In this document: piece after piece, positions 1 to 8,101 of the stretch
Layout of the letters: the number at the start of each line of letters is the position of its first letter
Position numbering within the stretch: position 1 is the first letter of the stretch
From: Terriglobia bacterium
GTDB taxonomy: Bacteria > Acidobacteriota > Terriglobia > Terriglobales > Acidobacteriaceae
Reading direction: 5' to 3'
Length of the DNA: 64,000 nucleotides
Assembly (NCBI GenBank): GCA_020072845.1
Contig: JAIQGF010000009.1
Coordinates: 186,001 to 250,000, forward strand
Notes under the pieces: model-generated
The model's input: only the letters and a program-made list of their open reading frames with translations
Database searches by the model: none
Told to the model about the DNA's origin: nothing
Translations under genes and position numbers: made by a program

Positions 1-660
1 GACTTCGGCGTCGGAGACGCGATCGGCCTTGTTGATGACGATGAGCAGGTCGCAGACATGCCGGGAAACCGTTTCGACCAGGCTGGCTTCGTCGCCGGAA
101 ATGGGAGGATCGGCGCCGAGCACGACAATGGCAGCATCCACGTGAGGAACAAAGGCGTGCGTGGCTTCGGTGTTGGCGGAGAACACGGAACCTAAGCCGG
201 GCGTATCCACCAGGCACATTCCGCCGGCCAGAAGTGCGCTGGGCACGAAAGCCTCGACGCCCTCGATGCCTTTCGCATTACCCGGATTCAGCGCTTCGGA
301 AACGAATTGCGCGAGATCGGCGATATCGGTGGCGTGCCATGTGCCATCGCGCGTGCGGAAGCGGGCTGCGGGGCGCTCCCCGAAACGAACGATGGTGGGC
401 ACGGCAGTAACGGGGATAATCCCGGCGGGCAAGATGGATTGACCAACGAGCGCGTTCAGCAGAGTGGACTTGCCGCGCTTGAATTGGCCGACGCAGGCAA
501 CGTAGAAGCGGCCCTCGGCGACGCGGGCGGCCAAATCGCGTGCCTCGGAGGAGGCGCGGTCGGCTCCCAATTCGGCAGCGATGGCGGACAGGCGGGCCAG
601 CGCCGTGGTGATGTCGCTGCCGACGGTCTCGCGGACGATCTGATCAGCGCTTTCAGTCAT
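1..660 (-). CDS. Dynamin-family GTPase, N-terminal 220 residues (3' end outside window)
   Basis: Predicted large GTPase of the bacterial dynamin-like group, which act on membranes. The visible 220 residues hold a P-loop GQFKRGKST at 58-66, a G3 motif DTPGLGS at 152-158 and a G4 motif NKAD at 210-213. The GQFKRGKST form with a following LLNAL is typical of dynamin-like rather than Ras-like GTPases. The start ATG overlaps the TGA of the upstream small gene by 4 bases (ATGA), so the two are probably translationally coupled. The C-terminal helical and any membrane-binding region lie beyond base 1, so the subfamily cannot be fixed. The fold call is firm and the cellular role is inferred. Confidence 0.85.
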   Translation of the reverse strand, partial: MTESADQIVRETVGSDITTALARLSAIAAELGADRASSEARDLAARVAEGRFYVACVGQFKRGKSTLLNALVGQSILPAGIIPVTAVPTIVRFGERPAARFRTRDGTWHATDIADLAQFVSEALNPGNAKGIEGVEAFVPSALLAGGMCLVDTPGLGSVFSANTEATHAFVPHVDAAIVVLGADPPISGDEASLVETVSRHVCDLLIVINKADRVSDAEV

Positions 661-1127
661 GGCGTATCGGCGGGCGAGTCCGAGAAATCCTGACCACGGG
701 ACAGGAGCGCATCAACCTGGTGGACGAGCTGTTCCAGTTGGTCGACAGTGCGGTCGAGTTGGGCGGCGGCTTCCGGGGGAACGGCGCCGTAGCCGCGCAT
801 ATAGCGGGGGCGCAGCTCGGTGACCGCGATGTCAATGAAGTTGAGAGCGCTGCGGATGGCCTGGACAGCCGAGATCGAGGGCGGCTCGACGGCAATGTTG
901 TTGTCCGCCAAGGCTTGGGTTAGCCGGGCGCGAATTTGCGCGATCCCGCTCTGCAGAAGGACGCGTTGCGAGGGCGCGAAGTCAACCGCGTAGCGCGGAA
1001 ACAGAGCGCCGGAGTCGCGAGGAGTCAGCATGGCGTCGATGGCCGATAGCAGGTTATCAATGTACTGAAAGGTAGCTCGCAGCCGGCGCTGATGGTGCGG
1101 ATTGAGAGTGGCGAGTTCGGCTGACAT
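657..1127 (-). CDS. Small helical protein coupled to dynamin-like GTPase
   Basis: 156-residue protein of unknown function. The sequence looks almost all helical, with long leucine-rich stretches at about 15-37, 57-75 and 120-145 and no signal peptide or membrane segment. I chose the ATG at 1127, because a longer reading frame upstream has unnatural arginine/alanine-rich composition. It ends in a 4-base overlap with the downstream dynamin-like GTPase, which implies co-expression and perhaps a complex. No catalytic motif is visible. Confidence 0.7.
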   Translation of the reverse strand: MSAELATLNPHHQRRLRATFQYIDNLLSAIDAMLTPRDSGALFPRYAVDFAPSQRVLLQSGIAQIRARLTQALADNNIAVEPPSISAVQAIRSALNFIDIAVTELRPRYMRGYGAVPPEAAAQLDRTVDQLEQLVHQVDALLSRGQDFSDSPADTP

Positions 1128-1355
1128 GGGCCTCCCGACAAGATTGCGGGCCATTGTGCTTGCGGGAGACGCTGGCGCAGCCGACTCCCGGCAAGACAAG
1201 CCTTGTAGGAGTCATCTGCCCAGCAGGGGCGGTTATGAGGCGAACTCCAACGCCTGACACCCGATTATGCGAAGCGGAGAGCGCAGTGTCAACCTGGGGA
1301 GGTCTCCTGGCTAGTCCGGCGGAGTGAAACAGCTTTGGTCGCCGCGCAAACGCCG

Positions 1356-2342
1356 TCATTTTTCGCGGGCGACGACGAAGTCGGGAACCCAGAGCAGGGC
1401 GCGCTTGATTTCCGAGTCGGGGAAGTTGCCGAGGGCGCGGCGGGCGTCTTCGGCGAACTGCGAGGCGCGGGCGAGGGCGGCGTCGAGCGAGCCGTAGCGG
1501 TTGAGAATGTCGAGAATCTGGGGGTGGGAGACGCTGCCAAAAGCGCGCTCGTCCATGACGGTCTGAATCTTTTCGCGTTCCTCGGGGGTGCAGCGCTGGA
1601 GAGCGTGGATGACCGCCATGGTCACCTTGCCTTCACGGAGATCGCTGCCGACCGGCTTGCCGAGGATATCTTCCGAGGCGGTATGGTCGAGGACGTCATC
1701 CACGATCTGAAACGCCATGCCGGTGGAGCGTCCGTAGAGCGCGAGCTTGTCTTCCTGCTCGGAAGTGGCGCCGCCGAGAATGGCGCCGAGGCGCATGCAG
1801 GTGGAGAACAAGCACGCCGTCTTGCGGTAGATGAGGTCGAAATGCTCGTCGAGCGAGATAAGGCGGCCGAGCTTCTCCATCTGCAGCAGCTCGCCTTCCA
1901 CCATCATCTGGGTGAGATCAGTCAGCACATCGAGCAGACGGAAGTTGCGCTGCTGGACGGCGACCTTGAAGGCCTGCATGTAGAGCCAGTCGCCGGCAAG
2001 CACGCATTTGGAATTGCCCCACTGGGTGTTGGCAGCGGCGCGGCCGCGGCGGGTCTGGGCTTCGTCAATGATGTCGTCGTGGACGAGCGTCGCGGTGTGG
2101 ATGATTTCGACCACTGCGCCCAGTTGGATGGCGCCCCTCTGGCCGTCGCCGAACAGCTTGGAAGAAAGCAGGAGCAGGGCGGGCCGGATGCGCTTGCCGC
2201 CGCCGGCGCGCAGGTACTCGCCGATCTCGGTGATGACGCGGACGCTGGAGACCGTGTCGCGGCCGAACTCGCGCTCGATGGCGGCGAGATCGTCGCGCAG
2301 GAGCTCGAAAACTTCGCGCGCGTTGGTAGCGGTGGTGGACAT
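1356..2342 (-). CDS. ispB: Long-chain trans-polyprenyl diphosphate synthase
   Basis: Chain-elongating prenyltransferase that adds isopentenyl diphosphate units to an allylic primer to build the side chain of a respiratory quinone. The first aspartate-rich motif HDDIID is at 88-93 and the second, FQIVDDVLD, at 211-219. The GGGKRIRP segment near 47-54 binds diphosphate. The length of 328 residues is normal for octaprenyl/heptaprenyl synthases. The chain-length-determining residues before the first motif are small, which fits a long product, but exact length is not predictable. It follows yajQ on the same strand after a 115-base gap full of TCGATGG repeats, so co-transcription is possible but not certain. 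The symbol is by family. Confidence 0.9.
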   Translation of the reverse strand: MSTTATNAREVFELLRDDLAAIEREFGRDTVSSVRVITEIGEYLRAGGGKRIRPALLLLSSKLFGDGQRGAIQLGAVVEIIHTATLVHDDIIDEAQTRRGRAAANTQWGNSKCVLAGDWLYMQAFKVAVQQRNFRLLDVLTDLTQMMVEGELLQMEKLGRLISLDEHFDLIYRKTACLFSTCMRLGAILGGATSEQEDKLALYGRSTGMAFQIVDDVLDHTASEDILGKPVGSDLREGKVTMAVIHALQRCTPEEREKIQTVMDERAFGSVSHPQILDILNRYGSLDAALARASQFAEDARRALGNFPDSEIKRALLWVPDFVVAREK

Positions 2343-2380
2343 CAGTCGATGGTCGATGGCCGATGGTCGATGGCGAAGAC
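2343..2380. repeat. TCGATGG phrase repeat
   Basis: Four near-copies of TCGATGG with small changes lie just upstream of the polyprenyl synthase start. The same phrase recurs at 62156-62187 and near 63800. One of the many short-phrase intergenic repeats of this window. Confidence 0.7.
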
Positions 2381-2410
2381 CCGTTTACATTTCGGCGACT
2401 TCAACATCAG

Positions 2411-2436
2411 GTCCCTCGCTGCGCTCGGGATGACAC
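2411..2436. repeat. CCTCGCTGCGCTCGGGATGAC element
   Basis: Short palindromic element of the form CCTCGCTgCGCTCGGgATGAC. Related copies are at 63773-63795 and 63821-63845. Comparable elements are common between genes in several environmental bacterial groups (recollection, not searched). Confidence 0.6.
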
Positions 2437-2457
2437 CACTTGAGAAAACTTCTTCAA

Positions 2458-2955
2458 TCAGATAGTCCGGTAATTCGTGAATTGCATATCAATGCCGAAA
2501 TCGGAGTTGCGCAAGAGAGCGATCACCTCCTGCAGGGCGTCGCGATCGCGGCTACTGACGCGCACCAGGTCGCCTTGAATGGATGCCTGGACCTTCTTCT
2601 TGGAGTCTTTGATTTTCTTGACGATCTCGCGCGCTTTCTCGATCGGGATGCCCTGCTGCATAGTGATGCGCTGGCGCACGGTGGCGCCGGCGGCGGGCTC
2701 GACCTTGCCGTAGGTGAGCCCTTTCAGCGGCACGCCGCGCTTGACCAGCTTCTGCTGGAACACGTCGTTGACCGCCTTGAGCTTGTAGTCATCGGCCGAG
2801 GAGAGAATGATGGCGTCCTTGCCCTCCAGCGCGATGCTCGACTTGGAATCCTTCAAATCGAAGCGGGTATGGATCTCCTTCATCGCCTGCTGAATGGCGT
2901 TGGAGACCTCTTGCAGGTCAATCTTGCTGACGATGTCGAAAGAGTTGTCGGGCAT
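2458..2955 (-). CDS. yajQ: YajQ family nucleotide-binding protein
   Basis: 165-residue member of the YajQ/UPF0234 family, members of which bind cyclic di-GMP or nucleic acid. The start MPDNSFDIVSK, the central FDLKDSKSSI at about 32-41 and the C-terminal RDALQEVIALLRN are family hallmarks, and the length is exactly typical (about 163). The protein should form two small alpha/beta domains. It starts 8 bases after the stop of the parvulin-type isomerase gene, so both are likely in one operon. Function here is family-level only. HD-GYP and response-regulator genes elsewhere in the window show that c-di-GMP signalling exists in this organism. Confidence 0.92.
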   Translation of the reverse strand: MPDNSFDIVSKIDLQEVSNAIQQAMKEIHTRFDLKDSKSSIALEGKDAIILSSADDYKLKAVNDVFQQKLVKRGVPLKGLTYGKVEPAAGATVRQRITMQQGIPIEKAREIVKKIKDSKKKVQASIQGDLVRVSSRDRDALQEVIALLRNSDFGIDMQFTNYRTI

Positions 2956-2963
2956 AGTCGGCC

Positions 2964-4016
2964 TTATGGGCTGCGCGGTTTCGGCGGCGGCGGCGTTGCC
3001 GGCAGGCGACGCGCCGGGGCACCCGCACCCGGAGGTCCCGCGGGCATGGCGCCGGGGCCCGCCGGCGCTCCGAAATACTCCTGGTTGAGCTCCGGCTTGA
3101 CGCTGTTGGTCAGCTTGTCCACGGCGTCCTTCATCCGCTGCTGTTCGAGCACGTGATTGATTTCCGGGGTGGCCTCGTCGAGCGTGAGTTTCTTCTTCGA
3201 GTCGAGCTTGAAAATGTACAGCCCGCCGGGTTCGTTCATCACATCCGAAGTCTGTCCCGGCTGAAGATCGAAGACCTTGGCCTGGCTGGGCGGGAGGCTC
3301 TCACGCCGTTGCGTTCCGGTGGCGGTGGGAGGCGGCGGGGTCTTGAGGCCAAGATCGTCAAAGGCCTGCTGCTGCAGCTTCTCAAAATCGCCACCCGCGG
3401 CGGCGGCAGCGCGGATCTTCTGGCCCTCGGCTTCCAGCGTCTTCTCGTCGGGGGGCTTTTCTCCGCTGGCCGGCATCTTGGGAATGAAGATGCGCTGGAA
3501 ACTGCCCTGCTCGTACTGCGCCGCATGCTCGTTGTAGTACTTCTCGGTATCGGCGGGCGGGACCTTGGCGGCTTCCTTCTGGATTTCCCGGCCCAGCAGT
3601 TGCATCAGCGCCTGCATGTGGGTGAAGTGAAGGATCTGCTGCGCCTCGGGCGTGTTCTGGATGCCGCGCTGTTCGGCCACGTCGCTCATGACCAGCATGC
3701 GGGAGTAGGCGTCGGCGAGTTGCCGGCGGCGCGCGCTGGGCATCTGGGGATCGAACGCGTCCACCAGCTTTTCAAACTCGGCACGGGTGATCACGGTCTT
3801 GCACTCGGCCGAGGGCGTGGCCGGGACCTTGCCAGGGCAGATGCCCTCAATGGTGATGACCGCCGCGGTGGGCGGAAGCTCCGCCTTTTCGGCGGGCTTG
3901 ACCGGAGTTGCCGGTTGGGCTGTTTGCGGCGTGGCTGCCGGGGCGCTTTTCGCGGGCGGCGCGGCCTGGGAGAAAGCGAGGGCGGACAACAGAACTACGG
4001 CGAACAGTCGGTACAT
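2964..4016 (-). CDS. Periplasmic parvulin-type peptidyl-prolyl isomerase (SurA/PpiC-like)
   Basis: 350-residue secreted protein. The N-terminus MYRLFAVVLLSALAFSQA is a signal peptide, followed by an Ala/Pro/Lys linker (20-55). A SurA-N-like helical region with ITRAEFEKLVDAFDP and a substrate-binding helix bundle follows (about 70-165), then a parvulin-like domain (about 185-310) with ESLPPSQAKVFDLQPGQTSDV. The C-terminus is Pro/Gly-rich. It likely assists folding of exported or outer-membrane proteins. I chose the ATG at 4016 because it begins the signal peptide. Upstream codons read as intergenic repeat. It lies directly upstream of yajQ. The canonical parvulin active-site histidine is not obvious, so a pure chaperone role is possible. 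Confidence 0.85.
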   Translation of the reverse strand: MYRLFAVVLLSALAFSQAAPPAKSAPAATPQTAQPATPVKPAEKAELPPTAAVITIEGICPGKVPATPSAECKTVITRAEFEKLVDAFDPQMPSARRRQLADAYSRMLVMSDVAEQRGIQNTPEAQQILHFTHMQALMQLLGREIQKEAAKVPPADTEKYYNEHAAQYEQGSFQRIFIPKMPASGEKPPDEKTLEAEGQKIRAAAAAGGDFEKLQQQAFDDLGLKTPPPPTATGTQRRESLPPSQAKVFDLQPGQTSDVMNEPGGLYIFKLDSKKKLTLDEATPEINHVLEQQRMKDAVDKLTNSVKPELNQEYFGAPAGPGAMPAGPPGAGAPARRLPATPPPPKPRSP

Positions 4017-4170
4017 TCGGCTGGCTCCAAAGCGTGAATCGTAACACGAGGGGAAGTCCCGAGTCGCGAGTTGCGAGTTGCGGTCCAGGTTGCGGCGGAG
4101 GCGGCAACAACTCGAAAGCATTTGCCCGCATCTCGCGACCCTCCGGGACCCGGAATGAGATAATCCCGGG

Positions 4171-5601
4171 ATGGGGGATGCGCCGGCCACGCTGACCATG
4201 GAGGCGATGCGCGGGGAAAAGCGCGCGGTGGCGCAGAACTCCGTCTATGCGGCGATCGGGATCACGGGGCTGAAGACCATCGTCGGCATCAGCACCGGCT
4301 CGCTGGGCATTTTGTCGGAAGCGGCGCACTCCGGACTGGATCTGGTGGCGGCGGTGATCACGCTGATGTCGGTGCGGGTTTCCGACAAGCCCGCCGACGC
4401 CGAACATCAGTACGGCCACGGCAAAATCGAGAATTTTTCCGCGTTTATCGAGACCGGGCTGCTGCTGCTGACCTGCGTCTGGATCGTGTACGAGGCGACC
4501 AAGCGGCTGTTCTACCACCACGTGCACATCAAGCCGAGCGTTGCGGCCTTCCTGGTGATGTTCATCTCCATCGTGGTAGACGTGTGGCGGTCGCGGCGGC
4601 TGAAGAAGATTGCCGACAAGTGGGACAGCCAGGCGCTGCATGCCGACGCGCTGCACTTCAGCACCGACGTATGGTCGAGCACGGTGGTGATTGCCGGCCT
4701 GACGCTGGTGATGGCGGGCGAACGCTGGAACGTGCCGTGGCTGCAAAGCGCCGACCCGATCGCGGCGCTGATGGTGGCCGGCGTGGTGGTGTACGTGAGC
4801 TGGCGGCTGGCGCGGCAGACGATTGACGCGCTGCTGGATGCGGCGCCGGCGGGCGTGCGGGGGCAGATCATCGGCGCGGTCTCGGGCGTGGAAGGCGTGC
4901 TGGAAGTGGACCGGGCGCGCATCCGGCGGGCCGGGAACCGCTATTTCGCGGACCTGGACATCGGCATGCACCGCAACGTCACCTTCCAGAAATCGGAACA
5001 GCTCGGGCAGCGGGTGACGGAGGCGGTGCACCGGGTCCTGCCCGATGCCGACGTGGTGGTGCACTCGGTGCCGCGGGCGCGGGGAGAAGAGAACATCTTC
5101 GAGCGCATTCGCGCCGTGGCCGCCCGCGCAAATTTCAATGTCCACGACATCAGCGTGCAGGACCTGGCCGGGCGATTGCACGTGGAGCAGCACCTGGAAC
5201 TGGATGAGCGCCTCAGCCTGAAGGAGGCGCACGATCAGGTGACGGTGCTGGAAACGGAGATCCGCCGCGAGGTGCCGGAGATTTCCTCCATCCTGACGCA
5301 CATCGAGAGCGAACCGGCGACGATCGAGGCCGGCAGCGAGATTGCGCGCGACCGGCGCCTGGAACAAGCAGTGCGCAAGATTTCCCGCCACGTCGCGGAG
5401 GTGGTGGACATTCACGAGATCACGGTCAAACGCGTGCGCGACAAGCTCTACCTGTCGTGCCATTGCACGCTGCCGGACACGCTGCCGCTGTCGCGCGTGC
5501 ACGACATCCAGACGGAACTGGAAATCCGGCTAAAGCAGGAGGCCCCGGAACTGTTCCGGGTGCTGATCCATCCCGAGCCGGTGACGGACAACCGGAGATA
5601 A
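4171..5601 (+). CDS. Cation diffusion facilitator transporter with three C-terminal dimerisation-like domains
   Basis: Inner-membrane divalent metal/proton antiporter of the CDF family. The membrane part (about 20-220) holds the two metal-site signatures H53xxxD57 and H162xxxD166, plus the conserved YGHGKIE loop at 81-87. The cytosolic part is unusual. Three successive ferredoxin-like ZT_dimer-type units can be read at about 228-302, 305-383 and 393-470, where most CDF proteins carry one. The HxxxD/HxxxD pattern suggests Zn, Fe or Mn, but specificity is not predictable. The start is uncertain: ATG at 4171 or at 4198. It is divergent from the isomerase gene (155 bases between starts) and ends at a long hairpin facing the next genes. 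Confidence 0.92.
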   Translation: MGDAPATLTMEAMRGEKRAVAQNSVYAAIGITGLKTIVGISTGSLGILSEAAHSGLDLVAAVITLMSVRVSDKPADAEHQYGHGKIENFSAFIETGLLLLTCVWIVYEATKRLFYHHVHIKPSVAAFLVMFISIVVDVWRSRRLKKIADKWDSQALHADALHFSTDVWSSTVVIAGLTLVMAGERWNVPWLQSADPIAALMVAGVVVYVSWRLARQTIDALLDAAPAGVRGQIIGAVSGVEGVLEVDRARIRRAGNRYFADLDIGMHRNVTFQKSEQLGQRVTEAVHRVLPDADVVVHSVPRARGEENIFERIRAVAARANFNVHDISVQDLAGRLHVEQHLELDERLSLKEAHDQVTVLETEIRREVPEISSILTHIESEPATIEAGSEIARDRRLEQAVRKISRHVAEVVDIHEITVKRVRDKLYLSCHCTLPDTLPLSRVHDIQTELEIRLKQEAPELFRVLIHPEPVTDNRR

Positions 5602-5619
5602 GCCAAGTCAGAAGTAAGA

Positions 5620-5694
5620 AGTTTCGAGTTTCAGTTTCAGTTTCAAGTTTCAGACGATGTGGCTGAAACTGAAACTTGAAACTGAAACTTTCAG
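5620..5694. repeat. Phrase hairpin of AGTTTC units
   Basis: The left arm is built from repeated AGTTTC, the loop is about 9 bases, and the right arm is built from GAAACT repeats. It lies between convergent genes and touches the 3' end of the next minus-strand gene. It could act as a two-way terminator. Sister copies of the phrase lie at 7325-7405 and 15664-15693. Confidence 0.8.
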
Positions 5695-6023
5695 GCGGCC
5701 TTCTTGAGGCTGGACTTCTTCAGCGGGGTGAAGCGGCGCACGAAATTATCGCGGTGCGTGACTTGCCGGGCGGTTTCGCCTTGCGCAACAGGAACCCAGG
5801 TGCACAAACCCTTCTTCACGTTCACGAGCAGGACAAGCTGCCCGTCGAGATCGCGGTAGATCCCGCCGCGTTCGGGTCGGGGCTGGGGGAGGGCTTTCCG
5901 CACTGCAATTACCATGATGCGGCCTGTGCGGGCGCGGGTTGCGCAAGAAAGTGCGCCAGGAATTGCGCCGGCTCCCAAAACGCGCATGATTCCCGTTTTT
6001 GCACGTTTAACTACATCGTGCAA
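5691..6023 (-). CDS. Small basic hypothetical protein
   Basis: Reading frame of up to 110 residues. The last 74 residues (from MVIAVRKALPQ) look the most protein-like: GGIYRDLDGQLVLLVNVKKG, then a lysine-rich end KKSSLKKAA. I do not recognise a family. The start is unresolved: ATG at 6023, ATG at 5987 (with GGGA 5 bases upstream) or ATG at 5915 are all possible. No signal peptide or membrane segment is convincing. It is followed by the AGTTTC hairpin. It shares strand with the PspC gene upstream. Confidence 0.45.
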   Translation of the reverse strand: MHDVVKRAKTGIMRVLGAGAIPGALSCATRARTGRIMVIAVRKALPQPRPERGGIYRDLDGQLVLLVNVKKGLCTWVPVAQGETARQVTHRDNFVRRFTPLKKSSLKKAA

Positions 6024-6047
6024 CGATATGTTATCCGTCCGTGCCGC

Positions 6048-6317
6048 TCACTCGTTGGGAATGACGATCCAAAGGATGATGTAGAGCAGGCCGCCGGCGC
6101 CGGCGAAGAGGAAGAGTAGCAGCCAGACCAGGCGCAGCGCCGTGATGCTCCAGCCAAAGTGCCGTGCCACTCCGGCACAGACGCCGGCAATCACCCGGCC
6201 CTGCCGCGGCCGGATTAACTGATGGGCGACCGCCGCCGCGCCGGCCACCGCTTGGGCGCAATACGGGCACAGGCGCGCGTCGTCGGGAATGGACTTGCCG
6301 CAAGCGTTGCAGTACAT
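6048..6317 (-). CDS. Zinc-ribbon PspC-domain membrane protein
   Basis: 89-residue protein. The N-terminal zinc ribbon has CNAC at 3-6 and CPYC at 17-20. It is followed by a PspC domain (about 35-88) with RVIAGVCAGVARHFGW and a C-terminal membrane hairpin LLFLFAGAGGLLYIILWIVIP. PspC domains sense or transmit envelope stress in the phage-shock response, but this short form has no visible Psp partners nearby and may be an independent membrane protein. The start is supported by GAGGA 9 bases upstream. The stop precedes the small basic gene by 24 bases. Confidence 0.88.
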   Translation of the reverse strand: MYCNACGKSIPDDARLCPYCAQAVAGAAAVAHQLIRPRQGRVIAGVCAGVARHFGWSITALRLVWLLLFLFAGAGGLLYIILWIVIPNE

Positions 6318-6341
6318 GACGCAGTCCTCGCGGATGAGAGA

Positions 6342-7304
6342 TTAGGGTACGAGCACGATTTTTCCGTACGCGCCCGCTTCCATGACCGCCTGATGCGCGC
6401 GCGCAGCATCCTGCAACGGCAACTCCTGCCCGATCACCGGACGCAACGTGCCATTCTCCAGGCCGGCGACCAGCGCGGCGTGAATGGCGGCAAGGTCGGG
6501 GTCGGAAATGTTGAACGATGTCATGCCGATAATGGCGCCGTCGCGGCCCATGATATCGCGCGGGTTGATCTCGACCGCGCCCCGGCTGCCGACCACCGCC
6601 ACCCGTCCGAACTTCGTCAGCATGGCCAGATCCTTCGCCAGGTTCTTGTTGGCGAGCATCTCCAGGATCACGTCAAATCCGCGCCCGCCGGTCGACTTCA
6701 TCAGCTGCTCCTGCGCATCGGGAGCGTTGTGGTCCACCACGTGGTGCGCGCCCTCGCGCGCGACCAGCTCTTTGCCTTTGCCGGTGCCGGCGGTGCCGGT
6801 GATGTTCATACCGGCGGCGCGTGCCAACTGCACCGCGGCAACTCCCACACCGCCGCTGGCGCCGTGTACCAGCAGCGTCTCGCCGGGCCGCGCCTGCACC
6901 TTGTGAAACAGCGCGCGATACGCGGTCGTGTACGGCACCCCGATCGCGGCTCCCTGCGCGTAGGAAACGTTTTTCGGAAGCGGATGCACCTGCGCCTCCG
7001 TGCACAGCGCCTTTTCCGCGTAGGCGCCGCTCACCGAGCGGTAGATGTACACGCGATCGCCGGGACGGAAACTGGAAACGCCCTCGCCCACCGCTTCCAC
7101 GTCGCCGCCAGCGTCCGATCCAGGCGTGTAGGGCAACGGCGGATTGATGGCGTACTGGCCGCTGCGGATGTAGGTGTCCACTGGGTTGACGCCGACGGCG
7201 CGAATGCGCACCAGGACTTCGCCGCGTTTGGGACGCGGGTCGGGCACTTCCTCCATGCGCAGGACTTCGGGAGCGCCGAACTCCCGCACGCGAATCGCTT
7301 TCAT
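6342..7304 (-). CDS. NADPH:quinone reductase-like zinc-free medium-chain dehydrogenase
   Basis: 320-residue medium-chain dehydrogenase/reductase of the quinone oxidoreductase (QOR) branch. The GroES-like N-terminal domain (1-120) contains VGVNPVDTYIRSG, and the Rossmann domain has VHGASGGVGVAAVQLA at about 143-158, the usual NADPH-binding loop. The structural zinc cysteine cluster of alcohol dehydrogenases is absent, as expected for QOR. It probably reduces quinones or alpha,beta-unsaturated carbonyls. The start has a strong AAGGAG 9 bases upstream. It is separated from the next minus-strand gene by an AGTTTC phrase hairpin. Confidence 0.9.
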   Translation of the reverse strand: MKAIRVREFGAPEVLRMEEVPDPRPKRGEVLVRIRAVGVNPVDTYIRSGQYAINPPLPYTPGSDAGGDVEAVGEGVSSFRPGDRVYIYRSVSGAYAEKALCTEAQVHPLPKNVSYAQGAAIGVPYTTAYRALFHKVQARPGETLLVHGASGGVGVAAVQLARAAGMNITGTAGTGKGKELVAREGAHHVVDHNAPDAQEQLMKSTGGRGFDVILEMLANKNLAKDLAMLTKFGRVAVVGSRGAVEINPRDIMGRDGAIIGMTSFNISDPDLAAIHAALVAGLENGTLRPVIGQELPLQDAARAHQAVMEAGAYGKIVLVP

Positions 7305-7324
7305 GGTTGTCTCCTTGCAACAAA

Positions 7325-7405
7325 GAGTTTCAGTTTCGAGTTTCAGTTTCAGTTGGTTTCCAGTTGCCAGTTTCAGGGCAGAAACTGAAACTGAAACTGA
7401 AACTA
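7325..7405. repeat. Second AGTTTC phrase hairpin
   Basis: The left arm of AGTTTC/AGTTTCGAG units and the right arm of three GAAACT units are separated by about 35 bases that themselves contain CCAGTTGCCAGTTTC. It lies between two minus-strand genes, so it is not restricted to convergent ends. Confidence 0.8.
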
Positions 7406-7415
7406 CGAAGCCAGA

Positions 7416-8087
7416 TTACGCCACGCGAGTGTCGCGCCGGGCGCCGAGGTAACGCGCAAACCATGCCCGCGCCAGCTTCGCCACTTCTTCCAGCGCGCCG
7501 GGTTCTTCGAACAAATGCGTCGCTCCGGGGATGATCTCCAGCTTTTTTTCAGCCCCGAGTTGCTCGAAGGCATCGCGATTCATTTGGATTACCGGCCCAT
7601 CGTTGCCGCCGACAATCAACAGTGCCGGCGCCTGCACGCGTGACAATGCATCGCCGGCCAGGTCGGGACGTCCGCCGCGCGAGACCACGGCGCGGATCAG
7701 GCCGGGAAGATCGCCAGCCGCGATCAGCGCGGCGGCTGCGCCGGTGCTCGCGCCAAAGTAGCCGAGGTCGAAGCCCGACATGTCCTCCCGCCGGTGCAGC
7801 CACTCGGTGGCGACCCCGAGCCGCTGCGCCAGCAGGGGGATGTTGAAGCGCAGTTCCGAGGTGAAGTTGTCCACCGCTTCTTCCGGCGGCGTGAGCAAAT
7901 CCATGAGCAGGGTACCAAGGCCGGCCTGGCGCAGGACTTCGGCGACAAAGCGGTTGCGCGGGCTGTGGCGGCTGCTGCCGCTGCCATGCGCGAACAGTAC
8001 AATACCGCGCGCATGGGGCGGCACCATCAAGTCACCGTCCAGGGTGACTGCGGCGACCGGAATTCGGACTTGCTCGACCTGCTCCAT
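7416..8087 (-). CDS. Dienelactone-hydrolase-like alpha/beta hydrolase
   Basis: 223-residue alpha/beta hydrolase. The oxyanion region FAHGSGSSRHSPRN is at about 32-45, the nucleophile elbow FGASTGAAAAL near 115 (GxSxG form), the acid in GGNDGP near 175, and the histidine in GATHLFEEPG near 198, in the usual order. It has no signal peptide. It follows the phosphoribosyltransferase gene by 14 bases on the same strand, a pairing I recall from other bacteria in which the two domains are sometimes fused. Substrate unknown. The start has GGGAG just upstream. Confidence 0.85.
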   Translation of the reverse strand: MEQVEQVRIPVAAVTLDGDLMVPPHARGIVLFAHGSGSSRHSPRNRFVAEVLRQAGLGTLLMDLLTPPEEAVDNFTSELRFNIPLLAQRLGVATEWLHRREDMSGFDLGYFGASTGAAAALIAAGDLPGLIRAVVSRGGRPDLAGDALSRVQAPALLIVGGNDGPVIQMNRDAFEQLGAEKKLEIIPGATHLFEEPGALEEVAKLARAWFARYLGARRDTRVA

Positions 8088-8101
8088 GGCTCCCCCCCAA
8101 G

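Noticed and set aside
3847-5502. 551-codon minus-strand frame opposite the CDF transporter
   Set aside because: His/Arg-rich shadow of a gene with clear CDF motifs.
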